NCBI RefSeq assembly: GCF_008801815.1
Contig: NZ_VZOX01000001.1
Length of the DNA: 64,000 bases
Origin: Edwardsiella anguillarum
Lineage (GTDB): Bacteria > Pseudomonadota > Gammaproteobacteria > Enterobacterales > Enterobacteriaceae
Direction: 5' to 3' (one strand)
Below, in pieces: positions 43,916 through 51,887 of this stretch (the first letter of the stretch is position 1; every line of letters starts with the position of its first letter). Below the pieces are notes generated by a model that saw only the letters and a program-made list of their open reading frames with translations, was not told the DNA's origin and did no database searches. The translations under genes and the position numbers were made by a program.

Positions 43916-43959
43916 TATGGACGCACTCCGGCGCAGCTATCGATTAACGGAGAGCGACC

Positions 43960-44991
43960 ATGCAACACCTTTCTTCCCCCAACGACGTTGAACAGCACAT
44001 CTGCCTGAGCGGCGATCGCCCCACCGGCCCGCTGCATCTCGGCCACTACGTCGGCTCCCTGCGCCAGCGTCTGGCGCTGCAGCAGCGCTTCCCGCTGTAT
44101 GTGATGATCGCCGATCTGCAGGGGCTGACCGATAACGGCAGCCGCCCGCAAAAGGTGGCGGACAACATTCTACAGGTGATGGCGGACTACCTGGCGGTCG
44201 GTCTCGATCCCCGGCGGGCTACGCTGTGCCTGCAGTCAGCGCTGCCCGCGCTAGCGGAGCTGACGATGCTATACATGAATATCGTCAGCGTGGCGCGCGT
44301 GGCGCGGAACCCCACGGTAAAAAACGAAATTGCCCAGAAGGGCTTTGCCAACGCGCTGCCGGCCGGTTTTCTGCTCTATCCGATAAGTCAGGCCGCCGAT
44401 ATCACCGCGTTCTGCGCCGATCGCATCCCGGTCGGCGACGATCAGCTACCGATGCTGGAGCAAACCAACGAGATCGTCCAGCGGATGAACGCCCTGCTGC
44501 CGCAGCCGGTGCTACGTCCCTGCCAGGCGATTCTCAGCCAGGTAGGCCGGCTGCCGGGCATCGACGGCAACGCCAAGATGTCCAAATCCCTGGGTAATGC
44601 CCTGCCGCTCAGCGCCGATCCCGCGCAGATCCGGGCGGCGGTTCACGCCATGTACACCGATCCCGCCCATCTGCGGGTCAGCGATCCGGGACGGGTCGAG
44701 GGCAACGTCGTCTTCACCTATCTCGACGCCTTTCATCCCTGCGCCGAACGGGTGGCCGAGATGAAGGCGCACTACCGCCGCGGCGGCCTCGGTGACAGCC
44801 AGTGTAAACGCGAGCTAGAGGCGTGTCTGCAGACCCTGCTGGCGCCGATCCGGCAGCGGCGCGCCGAGCTGTTGGCGGATCGCGCCCAGCTGCTGCAGAT
44901 CCTGCAGGCGGGCAGCGAACGGGCGCGCGAAGTTAGCCAGCAAACGCTGATGGCGATCAAACGGGGACTGGGGCTGCCGCTGATGTACTGA
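43960..44991 (+). CDS. Tryptophanyl-tRNA synthetase, auxiliary type
   Basis: A 343-residue class I aminoacyl-tRNA synthetase charging tRNA-Trp. The HIGH motif is HLGH (26-29) in GDRPTGPLHLGHYVG, and KMSKS is at 206-210. The GDRPTGxLHLGH form is typical of the second TrpRS type often linked to tryptophan-analogue antibiotic resistance, and it differs from the housekeeping enterobacterial TrpS. A good GGAGAG site precedes the ATG. The leader peptide and attenuator upstream suggest induction when charged tRNA-Trp falls. The housekeeping trpS would be expected elsewhere, next to dam/gph/rpe. Confidence 0.93.
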   Translation: MQHLSSPNDVEQHICLSGDRPTGPLHLGHYVGSLRQRLALQQRFPLYVMIADLQGLTDNGSRPQKVADNILQVMADYLAVGLDPRRATLCLQSALPALAELTMLYMNIVSVARVARNPTVKNEIAQKGFANALPAGFLLYPISQAADITAFCADRIPVGDDQLPMLEQTNEIVQRMNALLPQPVLRPCQAILSQVGRLPGIDGNAKMSKSLGNALPLSADPAQIRAAVHAMYTDPAHLRVSDPGRVEGNVVFTYLDAFHPCAERVAEMKAHYRRGGLGDSQCKRELEACLQTLLAPIRQRRAELLADRAQLLQILQAGSERAREVSQQTLMAIKRGLGLPLMY

Positions 44992-45046
44992 GCCAGAATA
45001 GGAAAAAAGGGAGAGTGGGGGCGGCGACGAAAAGGGAGGCGCGGGA

Positions 45047-45072
45047 AAAGCAGGCGGCGCATCTGCGCCGCC
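45047..45072 (-). terminator. Probable terminator of yfaZ
   Basis: GGCGGCGCA, loop of 2, TGCGCCGCC, followed on the minus strand by TGCTTTTC. The stem is strong and the T-run weak. Confidence 0.55.
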
Positions 45073-45082
45073 GCACCGATCG

Positions 45083-45637
45083 TCAGAAGCTGAGACCGAC
45101 GCCAACGTAGGGGCCATCGGCGATCGCGTTATCGCGGTGGCCGTTTTTGCCGGCCAGGTTAATGTAGCGATAGCCGACGTCCACGCTCAGCGGACGCATC
45201 ACGTTCCAGCGCACCCCACCGGTGGCCTCCGTGTAGTCCTTGATCCCGCTGGAGAGGGAGTCCGGCGCATAGTAGGCCGAGCCGTACAGCGCGAAGCTTT
45301 GCCCCAGCGGCAGGTTAACCCCGCCGCCGATCGCCACGGCATAGTCATCGCTGCCGCCGCCGCTGTGCTTCGGATTCATATACATGGCCTTACCGCCCAC
45401 GGAAATAATGGCGGAACCCAGGGGGACGCCCAACCCCAGTCCCAGGCCAACGATATCACCGTCGTTATCGCTGTGTGCCCAGTTCAGGGTGGAGTACAGG
45501 CCTGACGACCCGGTCCCCAGACCGACCTCAAGATTGGTAAAATCCTTACCGGCCTGTCCGTTCAGACTGATCGCCTGAGCCGCCCCGCTCAGCAGTAGCG
45601 CGCTGCCGGCTACCAGGCAGTAAAACGACTTCTTCAT
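45083..45637 (-). CDS. yfaZ: YfaZ-family outer-membrane protein
   Basis: A 184-residue protein starting MKKSFYCLVAGSALLLSGAA, with a Sec signal peptide cleaved after AQA (about residue 22). The mature part is beta-rich with Gly/aromatic alternation and ends in Phe, typical of an outer-membrane barrel. LNWAHSDNDGDIVGLGLGLG and GYRYINLAGKNGHRDNAIAD match E. coli YfaZ closely. The function is unknown. It lies between trpS2 and menE; in E. coli yfaZ is also next to yfaY on the way to men. Confidence 0.92.
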   Translation of the reverse strand: MKKSFYCLVAGSALLLSGAAQAISLNGQAGKDFTNLEVGLGTGSSGLYSTLNWAHSDNDGDIVGLGLGLGVPLGSAIISVGGKAMYMNPKHSGGGSDDYAVAIGGGVNLPLGQSFALYGSAYYAPDSLSSGIKDYTEATGGVRWNVMRPLSVDVGYRYINLAGKNGHRDNAIADGPYVGVGLSF

Positions 45638-45844
45638 TGAATTTTCCTTATCAAACATTAAAAAATGTGCTCCAACATTTTCCCGACGTCCATCGCTCCG
45701 CCGGTGAAAAATGCGCCTCCGGCATCCGCCCGCCCAGCGGGGTCATCGGCTCACCGCCCCGCTCCGCGTAAGAACGGCTGCGGGAGGCGTGGCGCAGAGC
45801 GCCCCGAGGGCGTTAGCATAGCGGGAAGTCCGGAGAAACAGAAT

Positions 45845-45875
45845 AAAAAAAGCGCCTCGTTGCCAGTCCGGGCGC
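45845..45875 (-). terminator. Probable terminator of the men operon
   Basis: Minus strand: GCGCC, 14-nt loop, GGCGC, then seven T, about 60 bp after the menE stop. The remaining sequence of the 45638-45936 gap shows no gene. Confidence 0.65.
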
Positions 45876-45936
45876 ATTATTTAAGATTATCCCGACGTCG
45901 CCGTACGGCGAGCCGGCGGCACCGGGTACCGTCAGG

Positions 45937-47331
45937 TCAGAGCCCCTGCGCGCGGTAGGCCTGCACGGCCCACTGCTGCACCTGACGGCGAGCGATTTTA
46001 ATCCCGCCGCTTTTCAGCGTTTCGGGCAGCAGAAGCCAGGCCACCGGACGCTGAAAGCGCGCTACCCGGTTTTCCAGCCAGGCGGCCAGCGACGCCGTCG
46101 CCACGCTGCACTCCACCACCGCCAGCGGACGCTGGCCAAACTCGGCGTCATCCACCGGCACGATAAAGGCCTGAGAAACCGCCGGATGCTGCTGCAGAAT
46201 ACGCTCGATATCCTCCGGCTGGATCCCCTCGCCCCCGCTGAAAAACTGGTTATCCAGCCGCCCCAGTATGCGCAGCTCGCCGGACGCCCACGCCCCGCGA
46301 TCGCGGGTATGGAACCAGCCGTCGTCACCCAGCAGCGGGTGCAGGCGGCCATCCCGCCAGTAACCGCAGGCCATGCTGTCGCCGCGCAGCAGGACTTCGC
46401 CGTCCGCCGCCAGGCAAACCTCACGCTGCGGCAGCGTCGTCCCCACGCCCGGCAGGGCATCCGCACGCTTGGCGCACACCGTTGAAGCCATCTCCGTCAG
46501 ACCATAGCCGCACCAGCAGCGAATACCGCGCGCCTCCGCCGCCTGGGTCAGCGCCAGCGGGATCATCGCCCCTCCCAGCAAAACGTCGCGCAGGGCCACC
46601 GGCTGCGGCGACTGCAGCAGACGCCACAGCTGGGTCGGCACCAGCGACGCATGGCTACAGCCGTCCAGCGCCCGCTCCAGCGGGTGCATCGCACGCAGCG
46701 CCAGGCGAGCGCCGGCGAGCAGCCAGCGCCAGACGATCCCCTGTCCAGAGACATGGTACAGCGGCAGCGACAGCAGCCAGGTATCCTGCGCCGTCAGCGG
46801 TATCAGGGAGAGCACGCCCCGGGCCGAGGCCAGATGCGCGGCCGCCGTATGCACCGCCGCCTTGGGCAGCCCGCTGGAGCCCGAGGTCAGCGTCAGCGTC
46901 GCCTGGCGCCGGGGCGCCCATGGGGCAGACGCCGCGGCCGACCCCGAACGCAAATGCAGCGGCGGAATCCCCTCGGACCAGCTCAACGCAGACCCGGGCG
47001 CTAGGTCCAGCGCAAAGGCCACGTTGAGCCGCGGCAGCAGGACGCCGAGCAGCGCGGCGGGCAGCTGTGGATTCAGCGGCAGCACCCGGGCGCCCAGCTG
47101 CAGCAGCGCCAGATAGGCATACAGCATCTCGGGCCCATTCTTCGCCCGCAGGGCAACGACGGCCTCGGAGGCGACGCCCTGTGCACTGAATCCGCCGGCC
47201 AGCCCATCAATACGCTGCGCCAGCGTCCGCCAGTCAATCGCCTCGCCGTCGCTGCGCAGCGCGACGTCAGCCGGACGCAGACGCGCCCAGTGACGCCAGG
47301 GCCAGTCGTCAACGCCGCTCAGGCCTGCCAT
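45937..47331 (-). CDS. menE: MenE, o-succinylbenzoate-CoA ligase
   Basis: A 464-residue ANL-family adenylating enzyme (E. coli 451). It activates o-succinylbenzoate to its CoA thioester in menaquinone synthesis. Visible motifs: LTSGSSGLPKAAVHT (P-loop, about 150), GYGLTEMAST, TRDRGAW and the C-terminal catalytic Lys region ETLKSGGIKIARRQV. It overlaps menC by 13 bp and is the last gene of the operon. Confidence 0.96.
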   Translation of the reverse strand: MAGLSGVDDWPWRHWARLRPADVALRSDGEAIDWRTLAQRIDGLAGGFSAQGVASEAVVALRAKNGPEMLYAYLALLQLGARVLPLNPQLPAALLGVLLPRLNVAFALDLAPGSALSWSEGIPPLHLRSGSAAASAPWAPRRQATLTLTSGSSGLPKAAVHTAAAHLASARGVLSLIPLTAQDTWLLSLPLYHVSGQGIVWRWLLAGARLALRAMHPLERALDGCSHASLVPTQLWRLLQSPQPVALRDVLLGGAMIPLALTQAAEARGIRCWCGYGLTEMASTVCAKRADALPGVGTTLPQREVCLAADGEVLLRGDSMACGYWRDGRLHPLLGDDGWFHTRDRGAWASGELRILGRLDNQFFSGGEGIQPEDIERILQQHPAVSQAFIVPVDDAEFGQRPLAVVECSVATASLAAWLENRVARFQRPVAWLLLPETLKSGGIKIARRQVQQWAVQAYRAQGL

Positions 47332-48290
47332 ACCACGTCCAGCGCATCCTCACCCCACAGCGGCAGCGTACACGCCGGCCAGGCCCGCAGCAGCTGCGCC
47401 TGCATCAGCGTCAGGGTATCCAGACCCGGCGGCGTGCCCGGCGTCAGCCAGGCCGCCATGCGCGCCAGCTGGCTCAGCCCCAGGCTGGATTCAATGCTGG
47501 AGCTGATCACCGCGCTCAGGCCCGCCCGGTGCGCCTGCGCCACCAGCTGCTGGCAGCGCTGCAGGCTGCCGGTCAGGGTCGGCTTGATGACGATGGCCGC
47601 CACGCCCGGCTCCGCCTCGACGCGAAAGTCCGCATCGCGCACGCTCTCATCCCAGGCGATGGCGATCCCGGTGTCGCGGGCAAAGGCGCGCGACTCATCG
47701 CGGGTCTTACACGGCTCTTCCAGGAACAGAATGCGATCGCGCCAGGCCGGATTGACATATTTGGCAAAGCCATCCGCCTTGGCCCGGGTCCAGCTACGGT
47801 TGGCATCCAGACGCAGATGCAGATCCGGCAGCGCCTCCAGCAGCAGGTTGACGATCATCCCATCGCGTACCGCTTCATACAGTCCGACCTTCACCTTGGC
47901 CACTTTTTCGCCGGGGATCGACTGCAGCGCCTGAAACAGCGCATCGGGGTCGCCGTTGCACAGCGTGGCCGAGCGGTAGTTGGCCGCCTGCGGCAGCGCG
48001 CCAGAAAGCTCCGCCAGCGCACAGCTCAGGCCAAAGGCAACCGACGGCAGCGGGCTCTCCGCCGGCACCGCGCCCGCCTGCCACTCCGCCAGCAGGCGGC
48101 ACGCCGCCTCCTGAGCCTCGGGCAGCGTTTCACGGCTAAATTCCGGTAACGGGGCTATCTCGCCCCACCCTTCGCGCCCGTCCTCGCGCAGTCGCACCAG
48201 TAGCCCATCGCGGCTTTTCAACCGCTGGTTACGCAGCGCGACGCCGGCGTCCACCGGCAGACGGTAGCGGTACAGCGTGGCCTGACGCAT
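47319..48290 (-). CDS. menC: MenC, o-succinylbenzoate synthase
   Basis: A 323-residue enolase-superfamily enzyme (E. coli 320). It dehydrates SHCHC to o-succinylbenzoate. It shows KVKVGLYE (catalytic Lys), LRLDANRSW, LEEPCK and IAWDESVRD metal ligands and the VIKPTLTGS lysine. Its start overlaps the menB stop by one base. The menE gene follows with overlap. Confidence 0.96.
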   Translation of the reverse strand: MRQATLYRYRLPVDAGVALRNQRLKSRDGLLVRLREDGREGWGEIAPLPEFSRETLPEAQEAACRLLAEWQAGAVPAESPLPSVAFGLSCALAELSGALPQAANYRSATLCNGDPDALFQALQSIPGEKVAKVKVGLYEAVRDGMIVNLLLEALPDLHLRLDANRSWTRAKADGFAKYVNPAWRDRILFLEEPCKTRDESRAFARDTGIAIAWDESVRDADFRVEAEPGVAAIVIKPTLTGSLQRCQQLVAQAHRAGLSAVISSSIESSLGLSQLARMAAWLTPGTPPGLDTLTLMQAQLLRAWPACTLPLWGEDALDVVWQA

Positions 48291-49147
48291 TACGGATTCC
48301 GCTTAAACTTGGAAAAGTCCGGCTGACGCTTTTCATTAAACGCGTTACGCCCTTCCTGCCCCTCTTCCGTCATGTAGAACAGCATGGTGGCATTCCCCGC
48401 CAGCTCCTGCAGACCGGCCTGGCCGTCGCAGTCCGCGTTGAGTGCCGCCTTCAGGCAGCGCAGCGCCATCGGGCTATTGCGCAGCATCTCACGGCACCAG
48501 CGTACGGTCTCACGCTCCAGCTCATCCAGCGGCACCACGGTGTTGACCAGCCCCATGTCCAGCGCCTGCTGTGCGTCATACATCCGGCACAGGAACCAAA
48601 TCTCGCGGGCCTTCTTCTGGCCGACGATGCGCGCCATGTAAGAGGCACCCCAGCCGCCGTCGAAGGAGCCAACCTTCGGGCCGGTCTGGCCGAACTGGGC
48701 ATTCTGCGCCGCGATGGTCAGATCGCACATCATATGCAGGACGTGACCGCCGCCGACCGCATAGCCGGCAACCATCGCCACCACCGGCTTCGGACAGGTG
48801 CGGATCTGACGCTGGAAGTCGAGGACATTGAGATGATGCACGCCGCTGTCATCGCGGTAGCCGCCGTAGTCACCGCGGATCTTCTGGTCACCGCCGGCGC
48901 AGAACGCCTTATCACCGGCGCCAGTCAGCACGATCACCCCGATGCCGTCGTCATAGCGCGCGTCGGCCAGCGCCTGCAGCATCTCTTTCACCGTCAGCGG
49001 GCGAAATGCGTTACGTACCTGCGGGCGGTTGATGGTGATTTTAGCAATACCGTCGGCGGACTTGTGATAGAGGATATCCTCAAAGTCGCCGCTGCAGTCC
49101 TGCCATGCGATCGGGGCGTACAGCTCTTGTTCGCTTGGATACAGCAT
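48290..49147 (-). CDS. menB: MenB, 1,4-dihydroxy-2-naphthoyl-CoA synthase
   Basis: A 285-residue crotonase-fold enzyme, the standard length. It closes the naphthoquinone ring from o-succinylbenzoyl-CoA. CAGGDQKIRGDYGGYRDD and the TGPKVGSFDGGWGASYMARIV region hold the oxyanion and active-site residues. It is preceded by menH with a 50-bp gap. Confidence 0.97.
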   Translation of the reverse strand: MLYPSEQELYAPIAWQDCSGDFEDILYHKSADGIAKITINRPQVRNAFRPLTVKEMLQALADARYDDGIGVIVLTGAGDKAFCAGGDQKIRGDYGGYRDDSGVHHLNVLDFQRQIRTCPKPVVAMVAGYAVGGGHVLHMMCDLTIAAQNAQFGQTGPKVGSFDGGWGASYMARIVGQKKAREIWFLCRMYDAQQALDMGLVNTVVPLDELERETVRWCREMLRNSPMALRCLKAALNADCDGQAGLQELAGNATMLFYMTEEGQEGRNAFNEKRQPDFSKFKRNP

Positions 49148-49197
49148 AATACGTTTCCTGTTAATAAGGGTGCCGACCCGGCGGCGCGTCTGGCGCG

Positions 49198-49971
49198 TCA
49201 GCCGGGAGTTGATGTCGTTAAAAAGGTCCCCAGCGCGTCGCGAAACGCCCGTGGGTTGGCGCGGTGGGCGTTGTGGCCGGCGCCGTCGATCAGACGTACC
49301 GCCAGCCGCCAGCGCCCGGCCAGCGCGCGAAACTTGGTGTCCTGCTCACCGCATAAATAGCATAAAGGACAGGTCAGCGCCGCCAGCGCCGCGCCCAGCG
49401 GCGGCTGGACACCCAGCGAGGTCGCCTGCAGCATCTGCGCCAGCGCCGCGCCGGACTGTCCGGCGCGCAGCGCCACCAGGGCGGCCCGCGCCGCCGCATT
49501 CAGATCGGCGAACACCGGCTGTCGATACCAGTCATCCAGCACCTGCGCCAGCGGCTCGCTGCGCAGGCGCTCGGCCCAGCGGCCGTCGTGCGCCCACCGA
49601 GCCTGGCGCTCCGCGGCCGTCTCCAGTCCGGGGTTTCCCCCCTCGACCGCCAGCGCCCATAGCCCGGGCGCGCCCTGGCAGCCATGATACATCGCCAGGC
49701 GACCGCCCAGCGAATAGCCGATCAGCCCATAGGACGTCACCCCGGCGGCGCGCAGCGTATCGCGCAGCGCGGCATCGCTCTGGGCAAAGTCGTCCACCGT
49801 CAGCGCTGCCGAGTCACCGTGCCCCGGCAGATCGATCAGCACATGCGCATACTGCGGCAATGCCTGCGCCTGCGCCAGCCACTCACGGTGATTGCCGAGA
49901 AAGCCATGCAGCCATACCAGGGTCGGTGCACCGGGAGACGCGGCCGCCAGGCGGCGATAGGCCAGGATCAC
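49198..49971 (-). CDS. menH: MenH, SHCHC synthase (alpha/beta hydrolase)
   Basis: A 257-residue alpha/beta hydrolase (E. coli 252). It eliminates pyruvate from SEPHCHC to give SHCHC. The nucleophile Ser is in LIGYSLGGRLAMYHG, the Asp near CGEQDTKF and the His in GAGHNAHRANP. HGFLGNHREW forms the oxyanion region. It begins with GTG inside the menD stop (GTGA), so translation is coupled. Confidence 0.95.
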   Translation of the reverse strand: MILAYRRLAAASPGAPTLVWLHGFLGNHREWLAQAQALPQYAHVLIDLPGHGDSAALTVDDFAQSDAALRDTLRAAGVTSYGLIGYSLGGRLAMYHGCQGAPGLWALAVEGGNPGLETAAERQARWAHDGRWAERLRSEPLAQVLDDWYRQPVFADLNAAARAALVALRAGQSGAALAQMLQATSLGVQPPLGAALAALTCPLCYLCGEQDTKFRALAGRWRLAVRLIDGAGHNAHRANPRAFRDALGTFLTTSTPG

Positions 49972-51647
49972 AGCGCGGCCACCTTACCCAGCAGCTGCTG
50001 CAGTGCCTCCGCGCCCGCCGTGCCGGGCACCCGCAGTTCGATCAGCGTCGTCCCGCTGCGCCGCCAGCCCTGGGAGACCGCGTCGCTCAGCGCCGCCCAG
50101 TCCGTCGGGCAGGCGTAGGTCAAATCAAACAGCGCCGCCGCGTGGCGGAAATCCACATTCTGCGGCATCAGGTAAAAGCGTTCGCGCTCCGCCGGCGGCG
50201 TCGGCAGCATGGAGAAAATCTGCCCGCCGTTGTTGTTCACCACGATCACCACCGTCGGCGCCGTCACCTGGCGCAGCAGCGCCAGGCCGTTAATATCGTA
50301 CAGCGCCGACAGATCGCCCAGGATCGCCAGCGTCGGCAGCCCGCTGCCGCGCTGTACCCCGGCAATGGTTGAGACCAGGCCATCGATACCGCTGGCGCCG
50401 CGGTTGCTGTATACCGGGTAGCCCGCGGGCAGCTGCCCCAACGCATCGACCAGACGCACGATCAGGCTATTGCCGACAAACAGCTGTCCCCGCAGCGGCA
50501 GCAGCTGCGCCAGCCGGTGCGCCACCTGCGCCTCGCCAAACGACGCCTGCAGCGTTTGCTCAACGCACTGGGCTGCCCGCTCGGCCAACGCCTTCAGCCC
50601 GGGCGCCCAGGGCGCAGCGGGCTGCGCCGGGTGAGCCTGTAGCCATGCCTGCACCGGCGCCACCAAACGACGACCGCGGTGACAGGCGGGATCCAGCCGT
50701 CCCGGCAGCGGATCGATCAACCAGTAGCGCTGCGGTTTGCAGGCCGCCTGCCACTGCAGCAGGCGCTTCCCGGTCAGGCTGGCACCAAACTGCACGACGA
50801 TCTCGGCCTGCGCCAGCAGGCGGCGCGCCTCCGCGTGGGGCAGCCACAGATCGGCGCAGGGCAGCGGCTGGCCACTTTGCGACAGCACATCCCCCAGCAC
50901 CGGCCAGCCCAGCATCTCTCCCCAGGCAGCCGCCTGGCGGCCCGCCTCGGCATCCACGCGGCCAATCAGCACCACCCCGCGGCGGCGACGCCACTGCGCC
51001 CAATCCGCCTCTGCACGCACCGCGCCCGCATAGGGGGTGCTCTCCTGCAGCCAGGGCGTCTCGCCCTGCCACCAGCTGCCCAGCGCCGCAGACCATCCCT
51101 GCTGCCCGTCGTCATCCTCGCCGTACAGCGGCTCTGCGAAGGGGCAGTTGATGTGCAGCGCACCGTGGTCGAGGCGGGCCATGGCGCTATCGACGCTGGA
51201 AACCAGCCAGGCGGCGGAGATGTCCGGCGTAGGCCGGGGAAGATTGAGGGTTTCCGTCGGGTGGGAGGCGAACATGTTCTGCTGGCGGATCGCCTGGTTG
51301 GCACCGCAGTCGATCAGCTCCGGCGGGCGGTCGGCGGTCAGCAGGATCAGCCGCTCACCGGTCAGCCCGGCCTCGATCAGCGCCGGGTAGAGATTGGCGA
51401 CGGCCGTTCCCGACGTGACGATCACCGCCACCGGCTGGCCGCTGACCTTGGCCAGCCCCAGCGCCAAATGCCCTAGGCCGCGCTCGTCGAAATGGGTATG
51501 GCTATGCAGGCGGGGATGGGCCGCCGCCGCCATCGTTAGCGGCGTAGAGCGGGAACCGGGAGCGATACAGACATGACGTACGCCGTGACGGGTCAACGCT
51601 TCAAGCAGCACCGAGGCCCAGCGACGGTTAAACAGAATAGATGACAT
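49968..51647 (-). CDS. menD: MenD, SEPHCHC synthase (thiamine diphosphate enzyme)
   Basis: A 559-residue ThDP enzyme (E. coli 556). It joins isochorismate and 2-oxoglutarate in the first committed menaquinone step. The N-terminal glutamate region is APGSRSTPLTMAAA, and the ThDP/Mg motif is GDLSALYDINGLALLRQ ending VVNNNGGQIF (about 430-465). A gap of 240 bp separates it from menF; that gap is AT-rich and may carry a menD promoter, but no clear one was found. Confidence 0.96.
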   Translation of the reverse strand: MSSILFNRRWASVLLEALTRHGVRHVCIAPGSRSTPLTMAAAAHPRLHSHTHFDERGLGHLALGLAKVSGQPVAVIVTSGTAVANLYPALIEAGLTGERLILLTADRPPELIDCGANQAIRQQNMFASHPTETLNLPRPTPDISAAWLVSSVDSAMARLDHGALHINCPFAEPLYGEDDDGQQGWSAALGSWWQGETPWLQESTPYAGAVRAEADWAQWRRRRGVVLIGRVDAEAGRQAAAWGEMLGWPVLGDVLSQSGQPLPCADLWLPHAEARRLLAQAEIVVQFGASLTGKRLLQWQAACKPQRYWLIDPLPGRLDPACHRGRRLVAPVQAWLQAHPAQPAAPWAPGLKALAERAAQCVEQTLQASFGEAQVAHRLAQLLPLRGQLFVGNSLIVRLVDALGQLPAGYPVYSNRGASGIDGLVSTIAGVQRGSGLPTLAILGDLSALYDINGLALLRQVTAPTVVIVVNNNGGQIFSMLPTPPAERERFYLMPQNVDFRHAAALFDLTYACPTDWAALSDAVSQGWRRSGTTLIELRVPGTAGAEALQQLLGKVAAL

Positions 51648-51887
51648 GGCGACTCAACAGTGACTTAGCGGATTGCGCGTCCTACGGCTGCAGCGAACAG
51701 GCTGGCAGCGGCTTCCCTGACGCACGCGTTGGCATACAGCGCGCCTCACGCAGAGGCACAATGTAAGACCATGATTTAAAAGAGAATCAAATGTAAAATA
51801 TGACCAATATGGTACACCAGACTCCCCCATATCACAATCTGTGTGCTGCGCATGTGTCGCCCCGATCGCAGCTTTCGCCCCCGGGGG

